From Planctomycetota bacterium (GTDB taxonomy: Bacteria > Planctomycetota > UBA1135 > UBA2386): a stretch of 64,000 bases of DNA. Shown here piece after piece: positions 21,900 through 30,981 of this stretch. Location of the stretch: NCBI GenBank assembly GCA_025459175.1, contig JALORC010000007.1:1-64000 (forward strand), given 5' to 3'. The translations under genes and the position numbers were made by a program. The stretch's first letter is position 1. Each line of letters begins with the position of its first letter. Under the pieces are notes generated by a model, which saw only the letters and a list, made by a program, of their open reading frames with translations, was not told where the DNA came from and ran no database searches.

Positions 21900-23456
21900 A
21901 TGCACCGCCCGCTCCTCGCCCTCGTCCCGTTCCTCGCCCTGCTGGCGCCGCTCGCGGCGCAGAAGGGGCTTCCCGAACCGCGCGCCGGCCTGTCGTTCGC
22001 GCCGCCGAAGGGCTGGGTCGAGCTGCCGGCGACCGGCGACCGCGGCGCGACGTTGCGCCTGTTCGCGGCGCCGCGCGCGCTGGCCAGCAAGGGCGAAGGA
22101 TCGCACACGCCGCTGCTGCGCGTGATGGTGTTCGGCAAGGGCGAGGACGCCGGCAAGGACGTCGTCGACGGCCTGCCGCGCACGACGCCGTTCCGCGGGC
22201 TCGAGGACTTCGCGCGCCGCGGTCTCGGCGCGAAGACCGTCGACCAGGAGGTCAAGAAGGCCGCCGGCCTCGACGGCAAACGCATCACCGGCAAGGAGCT
22301 GCCCGGCGAACGGCTGCTGTTCGGCCAGACCATGCCGCTCGAGGACGGCGAGGCGGCGCTCTGCATCGAGGTGCTCGCCAACCAGGCCGACAAGGTGAAG
22401 AAGGAGATCGAAGCCGCGCTCGGCTCGATCGAGGCCCTGGCCCGCGTGCCGCAGCCGCGCGTGCTGCCGCCGTGGCTCGCCGATGCCGAGTGGGCGACCA
22501 AGGACGCGGCGACCCGCACCGCCGCGCGGCGCAAGTGGGCCGAGGAACTGGTCGCCGCGGCCAGCAAGGCGCCCGAAGGTGGCTACAAGATCTCGAAGTC
22601 GAAGTACTGGACGGTGCTCAGCAGCGCCGACCCGGCCTTCACGAAGAAGGCCACCGCCGCCGCCGAGGCGGCGCGCGAATGGCTGGCCAAGAAGATGCCG
22701 GAGCTGTGCAAGGAGGCGCCGCTGCCGGCGGTGCTGCGCGTGTTCGACAGCGTCGACCACTGGACCGCCTGGACGATCGTGCGCGGCGACTCCCGCGAGT
22801 ACGACAGCACGCGCCGCGAGCTCTGCGTCGTCAACGATCGCGACAACGGCGGACCGGCCGGCTGGGGCCCCACCGCGCGCGCGGTGCTGTGGCAGATCTT
22901 CGACGACGTCGACCCGGGTGTGCTGCCGGGGCTGCCGCGCTGGTTCGACAACGGCCTGTGGGAGTTCCTGCGCAGCTCGACGTTCGACGGCAAGAAGTAC
23001 GAGTTCGCGGTCGGCGACGTCGAGCGCGGCCGCATCGAGTACTACAGCCAGAACAAACAGCCGCTGCCGCAGATCTGGGACATCGTCCAGGAGAGCATCC
23101 AACCGAGCCCGAAGGACGGCAAACAGGAGGATGTCTGGGGCTACACGCCGGAGTGCTCGCGCCTGGTGCGGTGGTTCTGGCTGCACGACGGCCAGCAGGC
23201 GTTCGGCAAGCCGACGCAGGTCGTCGACTACGTGCACGCGATCGCCAAGGCCTACGGCAAGCTGGGGCCGAACCCGATCGCCAACGTGTCGACGATCGGC
23301 CTCACGACCGACCAGCAGAAGGACCTCAACACGCGCAGCTACCAGTGGCGCGACGCGATGCTGGTCGAGATCAACAACACGGCGGTGCCGCTGGTCGACG
23401 GCACCTGGCGCGCGCTCAACGAGAAGTGGCTCGCGTTCAACAAGACCGTGAAGTAG
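21900..23456 (+). CDS. Secreted peptidase-MA-like protein lacking the catalytic HExxH
   Basis: 518 residues from MHRPLLALVPFLALLAPLAAQ, a signal peptide; an in-frame ATG five codons earlier is less likely. The C-terminal half has the layout of gluzincin peptidase-MA/DUF1570-like domains: a helix that should carry HExxH, then a proline and a 'W..eGl.ey' helix. Here the first helix reads ARAVLWQIFDDVD and the second LPRWFDNGLWEFLRSS, so both zinc-binding histidines and the glutamate ligand are missing. The fold assignment is tentative. If right, the protein is a non-catalytic relative. Confidence 0.6.
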   Translation: MHRPLLALVPFLALLAPLAAQKGLPEPRAGLSFAPPKGWVELPATGDRGATLRLFAAPRALASKGEGSHTPLLRVMVFGKGEDAGKDVVDGLPRTTPFRGLEDFARRGLGAKTVDQEVKKAAGLDGKRITGKELPGERLLFGQTMPLEDGEAALCIEVLANQADKVKKEIEAALGSIEALARVPQPRVLPPWLADAEWATKDAATRTAARRKWAEELVAAASKAPEGGYKISKSKYWTVLSSADPAFTKKATAAAEAAREWLAKKMPELCKEAPLPAVLRVFDSVDHWTAWTIVRGDSREYDSTRRELCVVNDRDNGGPAGWGPTARAVLWQIFDDVDPGVLPGLPRWFDNGLWEFLRSSTFDGKKYEFAVGDVERGRIEYYSQNKQPLPQIWDIVQESIQPSPKDGKQEDVWGYTPECSRLVRWFWLHDGQQAFGKPTQVVDYVHAIAKAYGKLGPNPIANVSTIGLTTDQQKDLNTRSYQWRDAMLVEINNTAVPLVDGTWRALNEKWLAFNKTVK

Positions 23457-23471
23457 CGGCGGCGCCGCCGC
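23456..23471. terminator. GC palindrome between convergent genes, possible bidirectional terminator
   Basis: GCGGCGGCGCCGCCGC is perfectly self-complementary and fills the whole 15-bp gap between two convergent stop codons. No T-run follows, so intrinsic termination is uncertain. Confidence 0.3.
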
Positions 23472-24965
23472 TCAGGCGGAGCGGCCGCGCACCTGACGCA
23501 GCGTGCGCAGCAGCAGCGGCAGGAACAGCAGGCCGACCATCGCGGCGCGGACCAGCAGATCGACGAGCGACGGCCATTCGCTCCACGCCGCGAGCCGATC
23601 GCCGACCAGCGTGACCACCAGGGCCACCGCGCCGACGAACGCCGACAGCCGCAGATCGCTGCCGAGCACCCGCCAGCTGATCGTGCGACTCGCCAGCACC
23701 GCGGTCGCGGCGAACTTCATCAGGTCGGACGCAGCCATCGCCAGCACCGCCCCGTGCATGCCGTAGGCGGCCGACAGCGGCCACAGCAGCGCGCAGTAGG
23801 TGGCGACCTTGACGATCTGCACGATCGCTATGTAGCGACTGCGGCCGATCGCCAGGAAGGCGGCGCCGTAGTTGCCTTCCATGATCGAGAACCACGCGCC
23901 GATGGCCAGCCAGGGCAGCATCGCGGCCGCGCTCCAGTAGCGGCTGTCGTAGGCCCACAGCACCAGCGAGCCACCGGCGGCCAGCAACATCGCGATCGCG
24001 AAGCCGCCCAGCACCAGCACCGGCGGCTTCGCGCGTTCGACGGCTTCCTCGAGCGACAGCCGCCGGTCCAGCACCCGCGCATACAGCGGGAAGCTGATGC
24101 TCGACTGGATCCGCCCCATCACCATCGGCGCCAGCACCGCGAGGTTGGCGGCGATCACGTAGACGCCCGCGACATCGCCCTGGAACAGCCCCGGCATCGC
24201 GTACTTGTCCACCTGCAGCGCGAGGAAGCAGACCGCGGTGCTCAGCAGGATCCAGCTGCCGAACGTCATCACCTCGCGCACGCTCTCGCGGTGCCAGCGG
24301 AAGCGGTTGCCCTGGCCGGGATACGCGACGTGGCTCAGCAGACAGCCGATCGCGGCCTGGATCACGCCACCGATCGCGAGCGCCAGCAGCGAACGCAGCC
24401 ACCAGGCCAGCAGCAGCATCGCGGTGATGCCGAGCACCTGCACGACGATCTCGACGATCGTCACGATGCGCATGTGCATGTGCCGCATCGCGGTGCGCGG
24501 CTTGGTCGACTGGAAGCCGTCGATCAGCGGCCCGAGCCCGACCACCGGCAGCAGCCAGACCAGTTCGGCAGCAAGCGGCTGATGGGCGTAGAGCATCGCC
24601 AACGGCCAGCCGAGCGCCGCCGCGAACACGGCCAGCAGCACGCCGCGGATCACCTGCAGCGTCCAGACGGTGTCGAGCAGGTCGCGGTCGTCGCCGCGCG
24701 GACTCTGCACGATACGCAAGCCGAAGCCGACGTCGGAGAACATCGCCAGGCCCTGCACGGTCGCGTTGACCATGCCCATGACCATGAATGCCTCCTCGAA
24801 CAGCAGCCTGGTCAGCAGCACGCTGCTGACGAAGCGCAGTCCCTGGCCGACCCCGACCGACAGCATCGTCAGCAGCGTGCCGCGCACCGCCGCCTGGCGC
24901 AGACCAGGCGCCGAGCCGGCCACGGCCTCTCCTTCTGCTCCGGTCACCGGCGTCGATAGGACCAT
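23472..24965 (-). CDS. Oligosaccharide flippase (Wzx/MVF-type polysaccharide exporter)
   Basis: 497 residues with about 12-14 hydrophobic helices. The start chosen is MVLSTPVTGAEGEA; an ATG 16 codons upstream would add a basic stretch. The first helix region (AAVRGTLLTMLSVGVGQGLRF) followed by LLTRLLFEEAFMVMGMVNA and the SDVGFGLRIVQSPR motif are typical of RfbX/Polysacc_synt proteins that flip undecaprenyl-linked oligosaccharides. No glycosyltransferase genes lie beside it, which is unusual since flippases normally sit in polysaccharide clusters. Confidence 0.88.
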   Translation of the reverse strand: MVLSTPVTGAEGEAVAGSAPGLRQAAVRGTLLTMLSVGVGQGLRFVSSVLLTRLLFEEAFMVMGMVNATVQGLAMFSDVGFGLRIVQSPRGDDRDLLDTVWTLQVIRGVLLAVFAAALGWPLAMLYAHQPLAAELVWLLPVVGLGPLIDGFQSTKPRTAMRHMHMRIVTIVEIVVQVLGITAMLLLAWWLRSLLALAIGGVIQAAIGCLLSHVAYPGQGNRFRWHRESVREVMTFGSWILLSTAVCFLALQVDKYAMPGLFQGDVAGVYVIAANLAVLAPMVMGRIQSSISFPLYARVLDRRLSLEEAVERAKPPVLVLGGFAIAMLLAAGGSLVLWAYDSRYWSAAAMLPWLAIGAWFSIMEGNYGAAFLAIGRSRYIAIVQIVKVATYCALLWPLSAAYGMHGAVLAMAASDLMKFAATAVLASRTISWRVLGSDLRLSAFVGAVALVVTLVGDRLAAWSEWPSLVDLLVRAAMVGLLFLPLLLRTLRQVRGRSA

Positions 24966-25050
24966 GCGGCGCGGCGATGATCCGTGGGCCGGCGAACGAA
25001 GTCCAGCGCGCAAACCGCACCGTTCGCCAGCTGGCGCGGTGTCGCCCGCG

Positions 25051-26238
25051 TCACCGCGGGGACACGTAACCGGTCATTTCGAGATAGCCGCGCCCCGTCA
25101 CCGGCGCCCCGTCCCGAGTGCCACGTACGCCGACCGCACCTTCCCAGTAGCGCACCAGCAAGCGCAGTTCCTGATCGGCCACCAGCGGCGTGACTTCGAG
25201 TTCGAACGCGACCGGCCCTTGCGCCACCAGCCGCCACGCCGCCGGATAGCTGGCCCCGCCGTCGCTGGCCCGCCATGTGCCGACCGGCGTCGCGGTCACC
25301 TGTCGCGGCTCGAGCCGGATCGCGGTGCCGTCGCGCGCGACGAAGCAGCCGCGGCTCCACGTATCGCTGCCGCCATCGCGTCGCCGCAGGCGGTACCACA
25401 TGACCTCGGTACCGTCGTCGAGCTGCAACGAGAACCAGTCCCAGCCGAGCTGATCGGCCCCGAGCGCGGAGGTGCTCCATTCACGATCGAGCCACGCCTC
25501 GCCACGCACCGCGTGTGCCGCACCGGCAACCGTGATACGACCGGCGATCGGCAGCCGCGGCATCGAGTAGTAGATCGACGCGTTGCCGGGCTCGTCGCTC
25601 TTCTGGCTCAGCCCCTGATCGCCCTGCAGCACCACCGGCTTGCCGGGAGACACCTGCAACTCGAACGCGAAGTCACCGCCGCTGGCGACGAGCTCGAGCG
25701 GCAGGAAGCCGTCGCCGTCCGGCCGCGCCCGCGCCGACCAGTCGCCACACGCGATCGCGAACGGCTGCTCCGGTCCGGCGCCGCGCACATAGGCGAGGCC
25801 ACCGGCGCCGCGCACCAGCTGTTCGTCGGCGAAGAACCGCTGGCCGTCGACATCGGTGACCGCCGCGTGCGCGAGGATCACCTCGTTCGCGGCCAACGTG
25901 CCCGCGCGCGGCGCGGTGCCCTGCGGTGCCAAGGCCTGGCGGAAGAACACCAGCTGCACGCCGAAGCGCCGCCCCGCGTCGCTGGCGAGGTTGCCGGTCA
26001 CGTACCACCACTCGGTGCGGAACTCGCGGTGCGGGCCGTGATCGCGCGGGAACTGCAGCTGCGGCGGCGCGGTCGCGCGCGCGAAGCCGGCGATGCTGTC
26101 GCCGTCGCCGCGCAGCACCTCGGCGACACCGAGGCCGGACACGGTGGGCCCGACCGGGCTGTGCCCACAACCCGCCAGCAGCGACAACGCTGCGGCCGCA
26201 GCGCGGAGCAGTGGCGACAGCGAGGGAGCAGCAGGCAT
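25051..26238 (-). CDS. AttH/CrtC-like lipocalin-fold lipoprotein
   Basis: 395 residues. The start MPAAPSLSPLLRAAAAALSLLAGC gives a lipobox, so the protein should be anchored in the envelope. Residues from about 50 carry the CrtC/AttH signature: HREFRTEWWYVTGNL, GVQLVFFRQAL, AWLDREWSTSALG and a closing YWEGAVGV. Two lipocalin-like halves are expected. Proteins of this type are either carotenoid 1,2-hydratases or AttH, the envelope partner of the AttEFG ABC transporter. With no carotenoid genes here and an AttEFG-like transporter 10.8 kb away, AttH is likelier. A two-block element overlaps its start. Confidence 0.85.
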   Translation of the reverse strand: MPAAPSLSPLLRAAAAALSLLAGCGHSPVGPTVSGLGVAEVLRGDGDSIAGFARATAPPQLQFPRDHGPHREFRTEWWYVTGNLASDAGRRFGVQLVFFRQALAPQGTAPRAGTLAANEVILAHAAVTDVDGQRFFADEQLVRGAGGLAYVRGAGPEQPFAIACGDWSARARPDGDGFLPLELVASGGDFAFELQVSPGKPVVLQGDQGLSQKSDEPGNASIYYSMPRLPIAGRITVAGAAHAVRGEAWLDREWSTSALGADQLGWDWFSLQLDDGTEVMWYRLRRRDGGSDTWSRGCFVARDGTAIRLEPRQVTATPVGTWRASDGGASYPAAWRLVAQGPVAFELEVTPLVADQELRLLVRYWEGAVGVRGTRDGAPVTGRGYLEMTGYVSPR

Positions 26239-26276
26239 CGGCGCGATCTTCGCAGACGGTCGGCGCCCGGGATGCA
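26231..26276 (-). promoter_or_regulatory. Two-block element A, upstream of the AttH-like gene
   Basis: Read on the gene strand it is TGCATCC, 11 variable nt, then CGTCTGCGAAGAT and CGCGCCGATGCC, where ATG is the start codon. A copy of the same length and spacing lies at 40261-40306. Between the copies 32 of 35 positions match in the two blocks but only about 4 of 11 in the spacer. The TGCAT and TGCGAA blocks are 17 bp apart, as in a promoter. Confidence 0.6.
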
Positions 26277-26341
26277 GACGTTCCACGGTGTTTTCGGCGA
26301 CGCGCCCGCAGCGGACCGGCCCGGGCCGTAGATCTGGCGCC

Positions 26342-27448
26342 ATGCCGATCGCCGCCGCCGCCAGTGTCGTTCTCGCTCTGTTCCCGGTCCGCCCGCAGCA
26401 GCCGCCGCCCGCCGAGCCAGTACCGGCAACCCAGCCAGCACCGCAGCCAGCAACGCCCCCGACGATCGCCGCCGCGATCTACTCGACGCGCGGCGACAAC
26501 ATGGTGCACCTGCTGTCGCTGCCCGACCTGCAGCCGCTGCACAGCTACGACGCCGGCGCCGGCGCGCACGAACTGGCAATCTCCGCCGACGGTCGCTGGG
26601 CGCTCGGCTCGGCCTACGGCGGCCCCGGCCCCGGCCACCAGCCGGCCGACAACCGCGTGTTCGTGCTCGATCTGCCGGCCGGCAAGCGCCATCGCATCAT
26701 CGATCTCGGCTCGAGCAAGCGGCCGAACGACCTCGCGTTCCTCGGCACCACGACGACCGCGGTCGCCACCACCGAGGTGCCGGCGCAGCTGCTGCGCATC
26801 GACGCCGACAGCGGCGTGGTCGAAGCGTTCCCGCTGACCCACAAGACCAACCACATGCTGGCGCTCGCGCCGGACCACCGCAGCTGCTTCGTCAGCCACG
26901 TGATGCCGGGCGGCGTGACGCGTTTCGATCTCACCACCGGCACCACCAGCGCGCACGGTGCGCTGCCGGTCGGCGCCGAGGGCATCGCGTGCACCGGCGC
27001 CGGCGCGGAGCTGCGGTTGTGGGTCGGCTGCAACCGCGCCGGCAAGCTGGTCGTCGTCGACGGCACCACGCTGCAGGTGCTGCACGAACTCGAGCGCCCC
27101 GGCTTCCCGCTGCGCGTGAAGGCATCGCCGGACGGGGCGAAGGTCGCGGTGTCGTGCCCGCTGTCGGGCGAGGTCGTGCTCCACGACAGCAAGGACCCGC
27201 AGCAGGCTCTGACGATCGATGTGAGCGCGCAGCTCGGCACCAAGGCGCAGCCGACCAGCATCGCATTCTCGCCCGATGGCACGCAGCTGCTGGTGGTCGC
27301 CAACGGCGAGACCGATCACGTGGTGGCGATCGACGTCGCCAGCGCGAAGGTCACCGCCAAGGTGGTGGCGGCGGGCAAGATCGCCGATGCGCTGGCCGCG
27401 GGGCGGGTGCAGGCGCCGCCGAAGCCGGCTGGTGCCAGCGACCGCTGA
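26342..27448 (+). CDS. Secreted YncE-like beta-propeller protein
   Basis: 368 residues. A signal-like N terminus (MPIAAAASVVLALFPVRPQ) is followed by a Pro/Ala-rich linker. Residues ~55-350 form a seven-bladed YVTN/YncE-type propeller: repeats such as HELAISADGRWALGSA, FPLRVKASPDGAKVAVS and TSIAFSPDGTQLLVVAN recur every ~45 residues. The role is unknown; many such proteins bind ligands or scaffolds at the envelope. It diverges from the AttH-like gene across 103 bp. Confidence 0.8.
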   Translation: MPIAAAASVVLALFPVRPQQPPPAEPVPATQPAPQPATPPTIAAAIYSTRGDNMVHLLSLPDLQPLHSYDAGAGAHELAISADGRWALGSAYGGPGPGHQPADNRVFVLDLPAGKRHRIIDLGSSKRPNDLAFLGTTTTAVATTEVPAQLLRIDADSGVVEAFPLTHKTNHMLALAPDHRSCFVSHVMPGGVTRFDLTTGTTSAHGALPVGAEGIACTGAGAELRLWVGCNRAGKLVVVDGTTLQVLHELERPGFPLRVKASPDGAKVAVSCPLSGEVVLHDSKDPQQALTIDVSAQLGTKAQPTSIAFSPDGTQLLVVANGETDHVVAIDVASAKVTAKVVAAGKIADALAAGRVQAPPKPAGASDR

Positions 27449-27522
27449 GGTCACCGCAGCGGAGTCGCCGACGCCGCCGGCTTGCAACCCGCGCCGACCG
27501 ACCGTAGCTCTGCGCAATCAAC

Positions 27523-28095
27523 ATGGCGACGACCTCCAAGCATCGTTCCACGGCCGACCGGCCCCGGACCGCCGCGACCAAGACCGCGAGCAACCGCCGC
27601 GCGAACGGCAAGGGCACCACCACACCGCCGCCGACCCGCTCCGGCCGCGGCGGTGCCCGTCCCGGTGCGGGTCGCAAGCCGAACATCCCCGGCCAGCCCG
27701 GCGTCGATCACCGCCCGCGCGAACCGGTCGATGCACGCTGGCCGGTGCATGTCACGATCAAGCTGGATGCCGGCCTGCCTCGTCTGCACGGCAAGCCCGC
27801 GCTCGACGTGGTGCGGGCCGCGTGCGCGGCTGCCGTCGAACACCACCTCGGCGGCCCGTTCCGGCTCCTGCACCACGCGGTCCAGGCCGACCGTCTGCAC
27901 CTGCTCTGCGAAGCCGAGAGCCGCCCGTACCTGGCCACCGGTATGCAGGGGCTGTGCATCCGCATCGCGAGGGCGCTCAACAAGCTGTGGTCGCGCCGCG
28001 GCCGGGTGTTCGCCGATCGCTACGACGACCGCATCCTGAGTTCGCGGCACGAGGTCCGCGAAGCCCTTCGCGACGTGTTCGGCGTCGGCAAGTAG
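27523..28095 (+). CDS. Degenerate REP-associated tyrosine transposase (RAYT/Y1_Tnp), copy 1
   Basis: 190 residues, paralogous to the copy at 36261 (shared GARPGAGRKPN versus GRRAGAGRKPN, and RGRVFADRYDDRIL versus CGRVFADRYHDHIL). The HUH motif of copy 2, His105-Leu-His107, is Arg124-Leu-His126 here, and the catalytic Tyr (Tyr165 in copy 2) is Asp183. It ends at the point corresponding to residue ~170 of copy 2 and so lacks ~70 C-terminal residues. It should be catalytically dead but is still a long open frame with normal codon use. The sequence AATCAACATGGCGAC at its start is identical to that of copy 2. Confidence 0.8.
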   Translation: MATTSKHRSTADRPRTAATKTASNRRANGKGTTTPPPTRSGRGGARPGAGRKPNIPGQPGVDHRPREPVDARWPVHVTIKLDAGLPRLHGKPALDVVRAACAAAVEHHLGGPFRLLHHAVQADRLHLLCEAESRPYLATGMQGLCIRIARALNKLWSRRGRVFADRYDDRILSSRHEVREALRDVFGVGK

Positions 28096-28108
28096 CGCGC
28101 GCCGACGC
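28082..28108. repeat. Hairpin over the stop codon of RAYT copy 1
   Basis: GCGTCGGC at 28082-28089 pairs perfectly with GCCGACGC at 28101-28108 around an 11-nt loop that contains the stop codon. It lies at the same position in the reading frame as the larger hairpin inside RAYT copy 2. It may also serve as a terminator between the convergent genes. Confidence 0.5.
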
Positions 28109-28124
28109 GCCGGGACTGCCGACC

Positions 28125-29255
28125 TCAGCGCGCGACGCCGCCGACGGCCGGGCTGCCCTGCAGCGGGAACGTGAATCCGCTGATCCCCTTGAACCAGAGG
28201 GTCTGACCGACGATCGCCGGACTCGCCGGCAACTGCCACGCGACCGAAGCCGCCCCTACCGCATCGGTCAGCAACAGCTCGGTCGAGAACGACTGCGTCT
28301 CGTCCAGCCAGGACGGCTGCTCGAGGATCGGCTGCCAGTTCACCGTACCCAGCTGCGGGCTCGCGAAGACGAGCACGAAACCGCTCGGCTGGGCACGGAA
28401 GTCCAACCCGAACGTCCCCCCCGGCGACAGTGGCCCGGAGCGATCGACGCCGACCAAGGTCGCGCCGGCCGCCGGCACCAGGCAGGCCGGATTCGTCGTC
28501 TGCCAACCCGTGCAACGATCGATCCGCACGGTCGAAGCAACACCAGCAACCGCGCAGAAGGAGCTCGTCGGCGAGATCAGCAGGTTGAACGCACTGTCGG
28601 ACAACCAGGCCTGCGAACCACCGAGCAATCGCAGCGCAGCCCCGGAGACGGGACCGAAGGCCTGCAGCCGGACCGTGCAATGACTCATGTGCAGTCGCGC
28701 GCCGTTCGCATCGATCACCGGAGCCGGGGCGGTGTTGAGTTGCGAGGAATCGAACCAGGTGCCGATCGCCGTCAGGTCGGAGTTGGTGATCGACAGCGCC
28801 GGTTGCGTCGGCAGCGAGAGGCCGGTGAACACCTCCGAGTCCTGCAGATGCACGGTGGCGTTGCTGACGAGCAGCGGCGTCGTCGAGCTGCGGCAGTCGC
28901 AACGATCGAGTGTGACGCGACCACCGAGCACACCGAACGGCTGGCCGAGGCGCAGGCCGACCAGATGCAGCACCTGCCCAGCCGGCACGTTCGCGGTCAG
29001 CAGTTGCGGTGGAGCCATCGGACTGGAACGGATCTCGACCGTGTTGTGCTGGATGGCACGGATCGTCACCCCGACCGCCGCCTGGAACGGCGGGTAGGTC
29101 CCGGGCTCGACATCGATGCGATCCCCGGGCGCGGCGAGCGCCAGGGCAGCCGCGACGTCCGGCAAGCCGTTGGCGCCGACGAGCAAGGTGGTCTGCGCCG
29201 GAATCCCGACGGCGGCGACAGCGGCGAACAGACAACTCGTGGCGATTGGTGGCAT
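28125..29255 (-). CDS. Secreted right-handed beta-helix protein with surface module
   Basis: 376 residues with a signal peptide (MPPIATSCLFAAVAAVGIPAQ). Residues ~25-260 look like a parallel beta-helix. The opening resembles GLPDVAAALALAAPGDRIDVEPGTY, as in pectate-lyase-like and DUF1565-type proteins, and is followed by short strand repeats (VTLDRCDCRSS, VHLQDSEVFTG, LHMSHCTVRLQ). The C-terminal ~90 residues (VLVFASPQLGT to LPASPAIVGQTLWFKG) correspond to the module shared with other secreted proteins here. No catalytic residues could be assigned. Confidence 0.75.
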   Translation of the reverse strand: MPPIATSCLFAAVAAVGIPAQTTLLVGANGLPDVAAALALAAPGDRIDVEPGTYPPFQAAVGVTIRAIQHNTVEIRSSPMAPPQLLTANVPAGQVLHLVGLRLGQPFGVLGGRVTLDRCDCRSSTTPLLVSNATVHLQDSEVFTGLSLPTQPALSITNSDLTAIGTWFDSSQLNTAPAPVIDANGARLHMSHCTVRLQAFGPVSGAALRLLGGSQAWLSDSAFNLLISPTSSFCAVAGVASTVRIDRCTGWQTTNPACLVPAAGATLVGVDRSGPLSPGGTFGLDFRAQPSGFVLVFASPQLGTVNWQPILEQPSWLDETQSFSTELLLTDAVGAASVAWQLPASPAIVGQTLWFKGISGFTFPLQGSPAVGGVAR

Positions 29256-29349
29256 GGGAGGGAACACGGTGAGTTCAGAGCACGGACCAGCAAGCGTCGT
29301 ACCTCGCGCTCCTGAACAGCCAGCGAACCAAACGGCGGCCCCGAGCTCA

Positions 29350-30900
29350 TTACGGCTCGAGCACGAGCTCCGGATCCAACCCCGCGGCCGCGAACGCAGC
29401 CGCGCGCACGGCGCGGCGGTGCTCGCGGCGCGCGATCTCCAGGCCGACCGCGTGCAAGCGTTCGCTGGCCAGCGCCACCTCGCGATCGGGCCGCAGCCCG
29501 CGCCCCTGGAAGCCCTCACAGCCGTCGCACATGCCCCCGGGCAGTCCGAAGGTGAGCCGCGAACCGTCGGGCCCGGGGACCTCGTGGATCCAGGTCTCGG
29601 CGCCGGCCGTGGCTTCGCCGATCAGCGTCGCGCCGGCCTTGCCGCGCAGCACCGCGGCGAGGATCTCGGCGGCGCTGACCGTCCACTGGTCGACCAGCAC
29701 GAACAACCGCCGCGGGCGCAGCTCCGGCACGGCCGCGCGCACCAACCTGGCGTCGAGCACCTCGATCGTCGAGACGAACCAGCCATCGCGACGCGTGCGC
29801 TGCTCGCCGCGGTGCGGCACGAGCTGCATCCATGCGGGCAGGAAGTAGCTGGCGGCGTAGCCCATCAGGTCCCAGCTGCCGCCACTGTTGTCGAGCAGGT
29901 CGAGGATCAGGGTGTCACAACCGGCGAGGCCAGCCATCGCGTCCTCGATCGCGCGGGACGCAACCTTCAGGTCCCCTGCCAACTCCAACGACCCGAGGCG
30001 CAGGAACCCGACGGCCCCGTCGCGCCAGACCTGCAGGTCGCGGCCGGCGCCGAAGCCGCTGCAAGGCTGCACCACGGTGCCACCACGGAAGCTCGCAGCT
30101 CGCGACCGGGCGAACGTGTCGCGCAGGTCCGGCGCACCGACGGTGATCCTCGGTGCCGGCCTGGCGGCGAGCTCGGGATCGCACCAGACCGCCAGCTGCC
30201 GCGGCGGCACGATCAGCGCGAGGCTCGGCCCGCCGCGCGTGCGCAGCGCGTTGCGCGGCAGTTCGAGCGTGGTGCGTTCGCCCTGCGTCCCGATTACCGT
30301 CGCCTGCACCGGTTGCAGCAGCGGTCCACGCAGCAGCAACTGTGCGTCGTTGCGGCTGCGGATCGTGCGGCCGTCGATCGCCTCGAGGCGCTGCCACAGC
30401 GGCGCCACCGCCGGGTCGCCGCTCGACGCCAGCAACCGCGGCCCGAGCTCCGTCGACGCAGTCGCGAGCGGCGGCCGGCTGGCGATCCACCAACTGCCGT
30501 CGCTGCGCACCACTTCGGCGAACTCCGGTTGGGCGTCGTCGAGCACGGTGCGGCTGCCGAGTCGCACCTGCTGCCACGGCTGGTCCGCGGGTTCGAAGTC
30601 GGCGTGTGGGTCCTGCAGCGACAGCAGCAGGTCCACGAGCACGGCACGGAACTCGGCCGGCGTCGTCGCCGCCAGCGCCCGGGCGCGGAACGCGGCCCGC
30701 AGGCGCTGTTCGCTGCAGTCGGCGCGCGACGTCTCGAGCTGCAGCGCGATCGCCCGCGCATGGTGGTCGAACGTCGCAGCGCGCAGCGTCTCGTCGAACA
30801 CCGTCGGATCCGGGACCGCGCAGCCGGTCAGTAGCACGAGCCCGGCGCAGCAGCGCCAGCTGCCGTGCGGCGGCAGCGGACCGTTCGCGGGGATGATCAT
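29350..30900 (-). CDS. S41-family peptidase, lipoprotein
   Basis: 516 residues. The start MIIPANGPLPPHGSWRCCAG leads to a lipobox (LVLLTGC). The C-terminal catalytic region has the S41 features: a strand DTLILDLLDNSGGSWDLMGY, the nucleophile Ser409 in TVSAAEILAAVLRGK, and the GEATAGAE turn. A central PDZ-like stretch (LWQRLEAIDGRTI) precedes it. It resembles the tricorn/C-terminal-processing protease group and probably acts at the envelope. The protease following motif shows Arg-Gly-Lys rather than the classical Lys position, so the exact dyad is uncertain. Confidence 0.8.
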   Translation of the reverse strand: MIIPANGPLPPHGSWRCCAGLVLLTGCAVPDPTVFDETLRAATFDHHARAIALQLETSRADCSEQRLRAAFRARALAATTPAEFRAVLVDLLLSLQDPHADFEPADQPWQQVRLGSRTVLDDAQPEFAEVVRSDGSWWIASRPPLATASTELGPRLLASSGDPAVAPLWQRLEAIDGRTIRSRNDAQLLLRGPLLQPVQATVIGTQGERTTLELPRNALRTRGGPSLALIVPPRQLAVWCDPELAARPAPRITVGAPDLRDTFARSRAASFRGGTVVQPCSGFGAGRDLQVWRDGAVGFLRLGSLELAGDLKVASRAIEDAMAGLAGCDTLILDLLDNSGGSWDLMGYAASYFLPAWMQLVPHRGEQRTRRDGWFVSTIEVLDARLVRAAVPELRPRRLFVLVDQWTVSAAEILAAVLRGKAGATLIGEATAGAETWIHEVPGPDGSRLTFGLPGGMCDGCEGFQGRGLRPDREVALASERLHAVGLEIARREHRRAVRAAAFAAAGLDPELVLEP

Positions 30901-30981
30901 GCTGGCAGGCGAATGCGTGCCGAGCGCCAGCACAAGGGACCGGCCGACAATCGCAGCCGAGGGGGCATCGGCCCCACCCTC

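Noticed and set aside
25051-26238. Carotenoid 1,2-hydratase (CrtC) as the primary call
   Set aside because: The lipobox and the absence of carotenoid genes favour an AttH-type envelope protein; CrtC remains an alternative.
27484-27530. Sequence before RAYT copy 1 as a full third copy of the two-block element
   Set aside because: TTGCAACC and CTGCGCAA resemble the blocks, but the spacer is longer and identity is low, so it is mentioned only as a possible distant relative.
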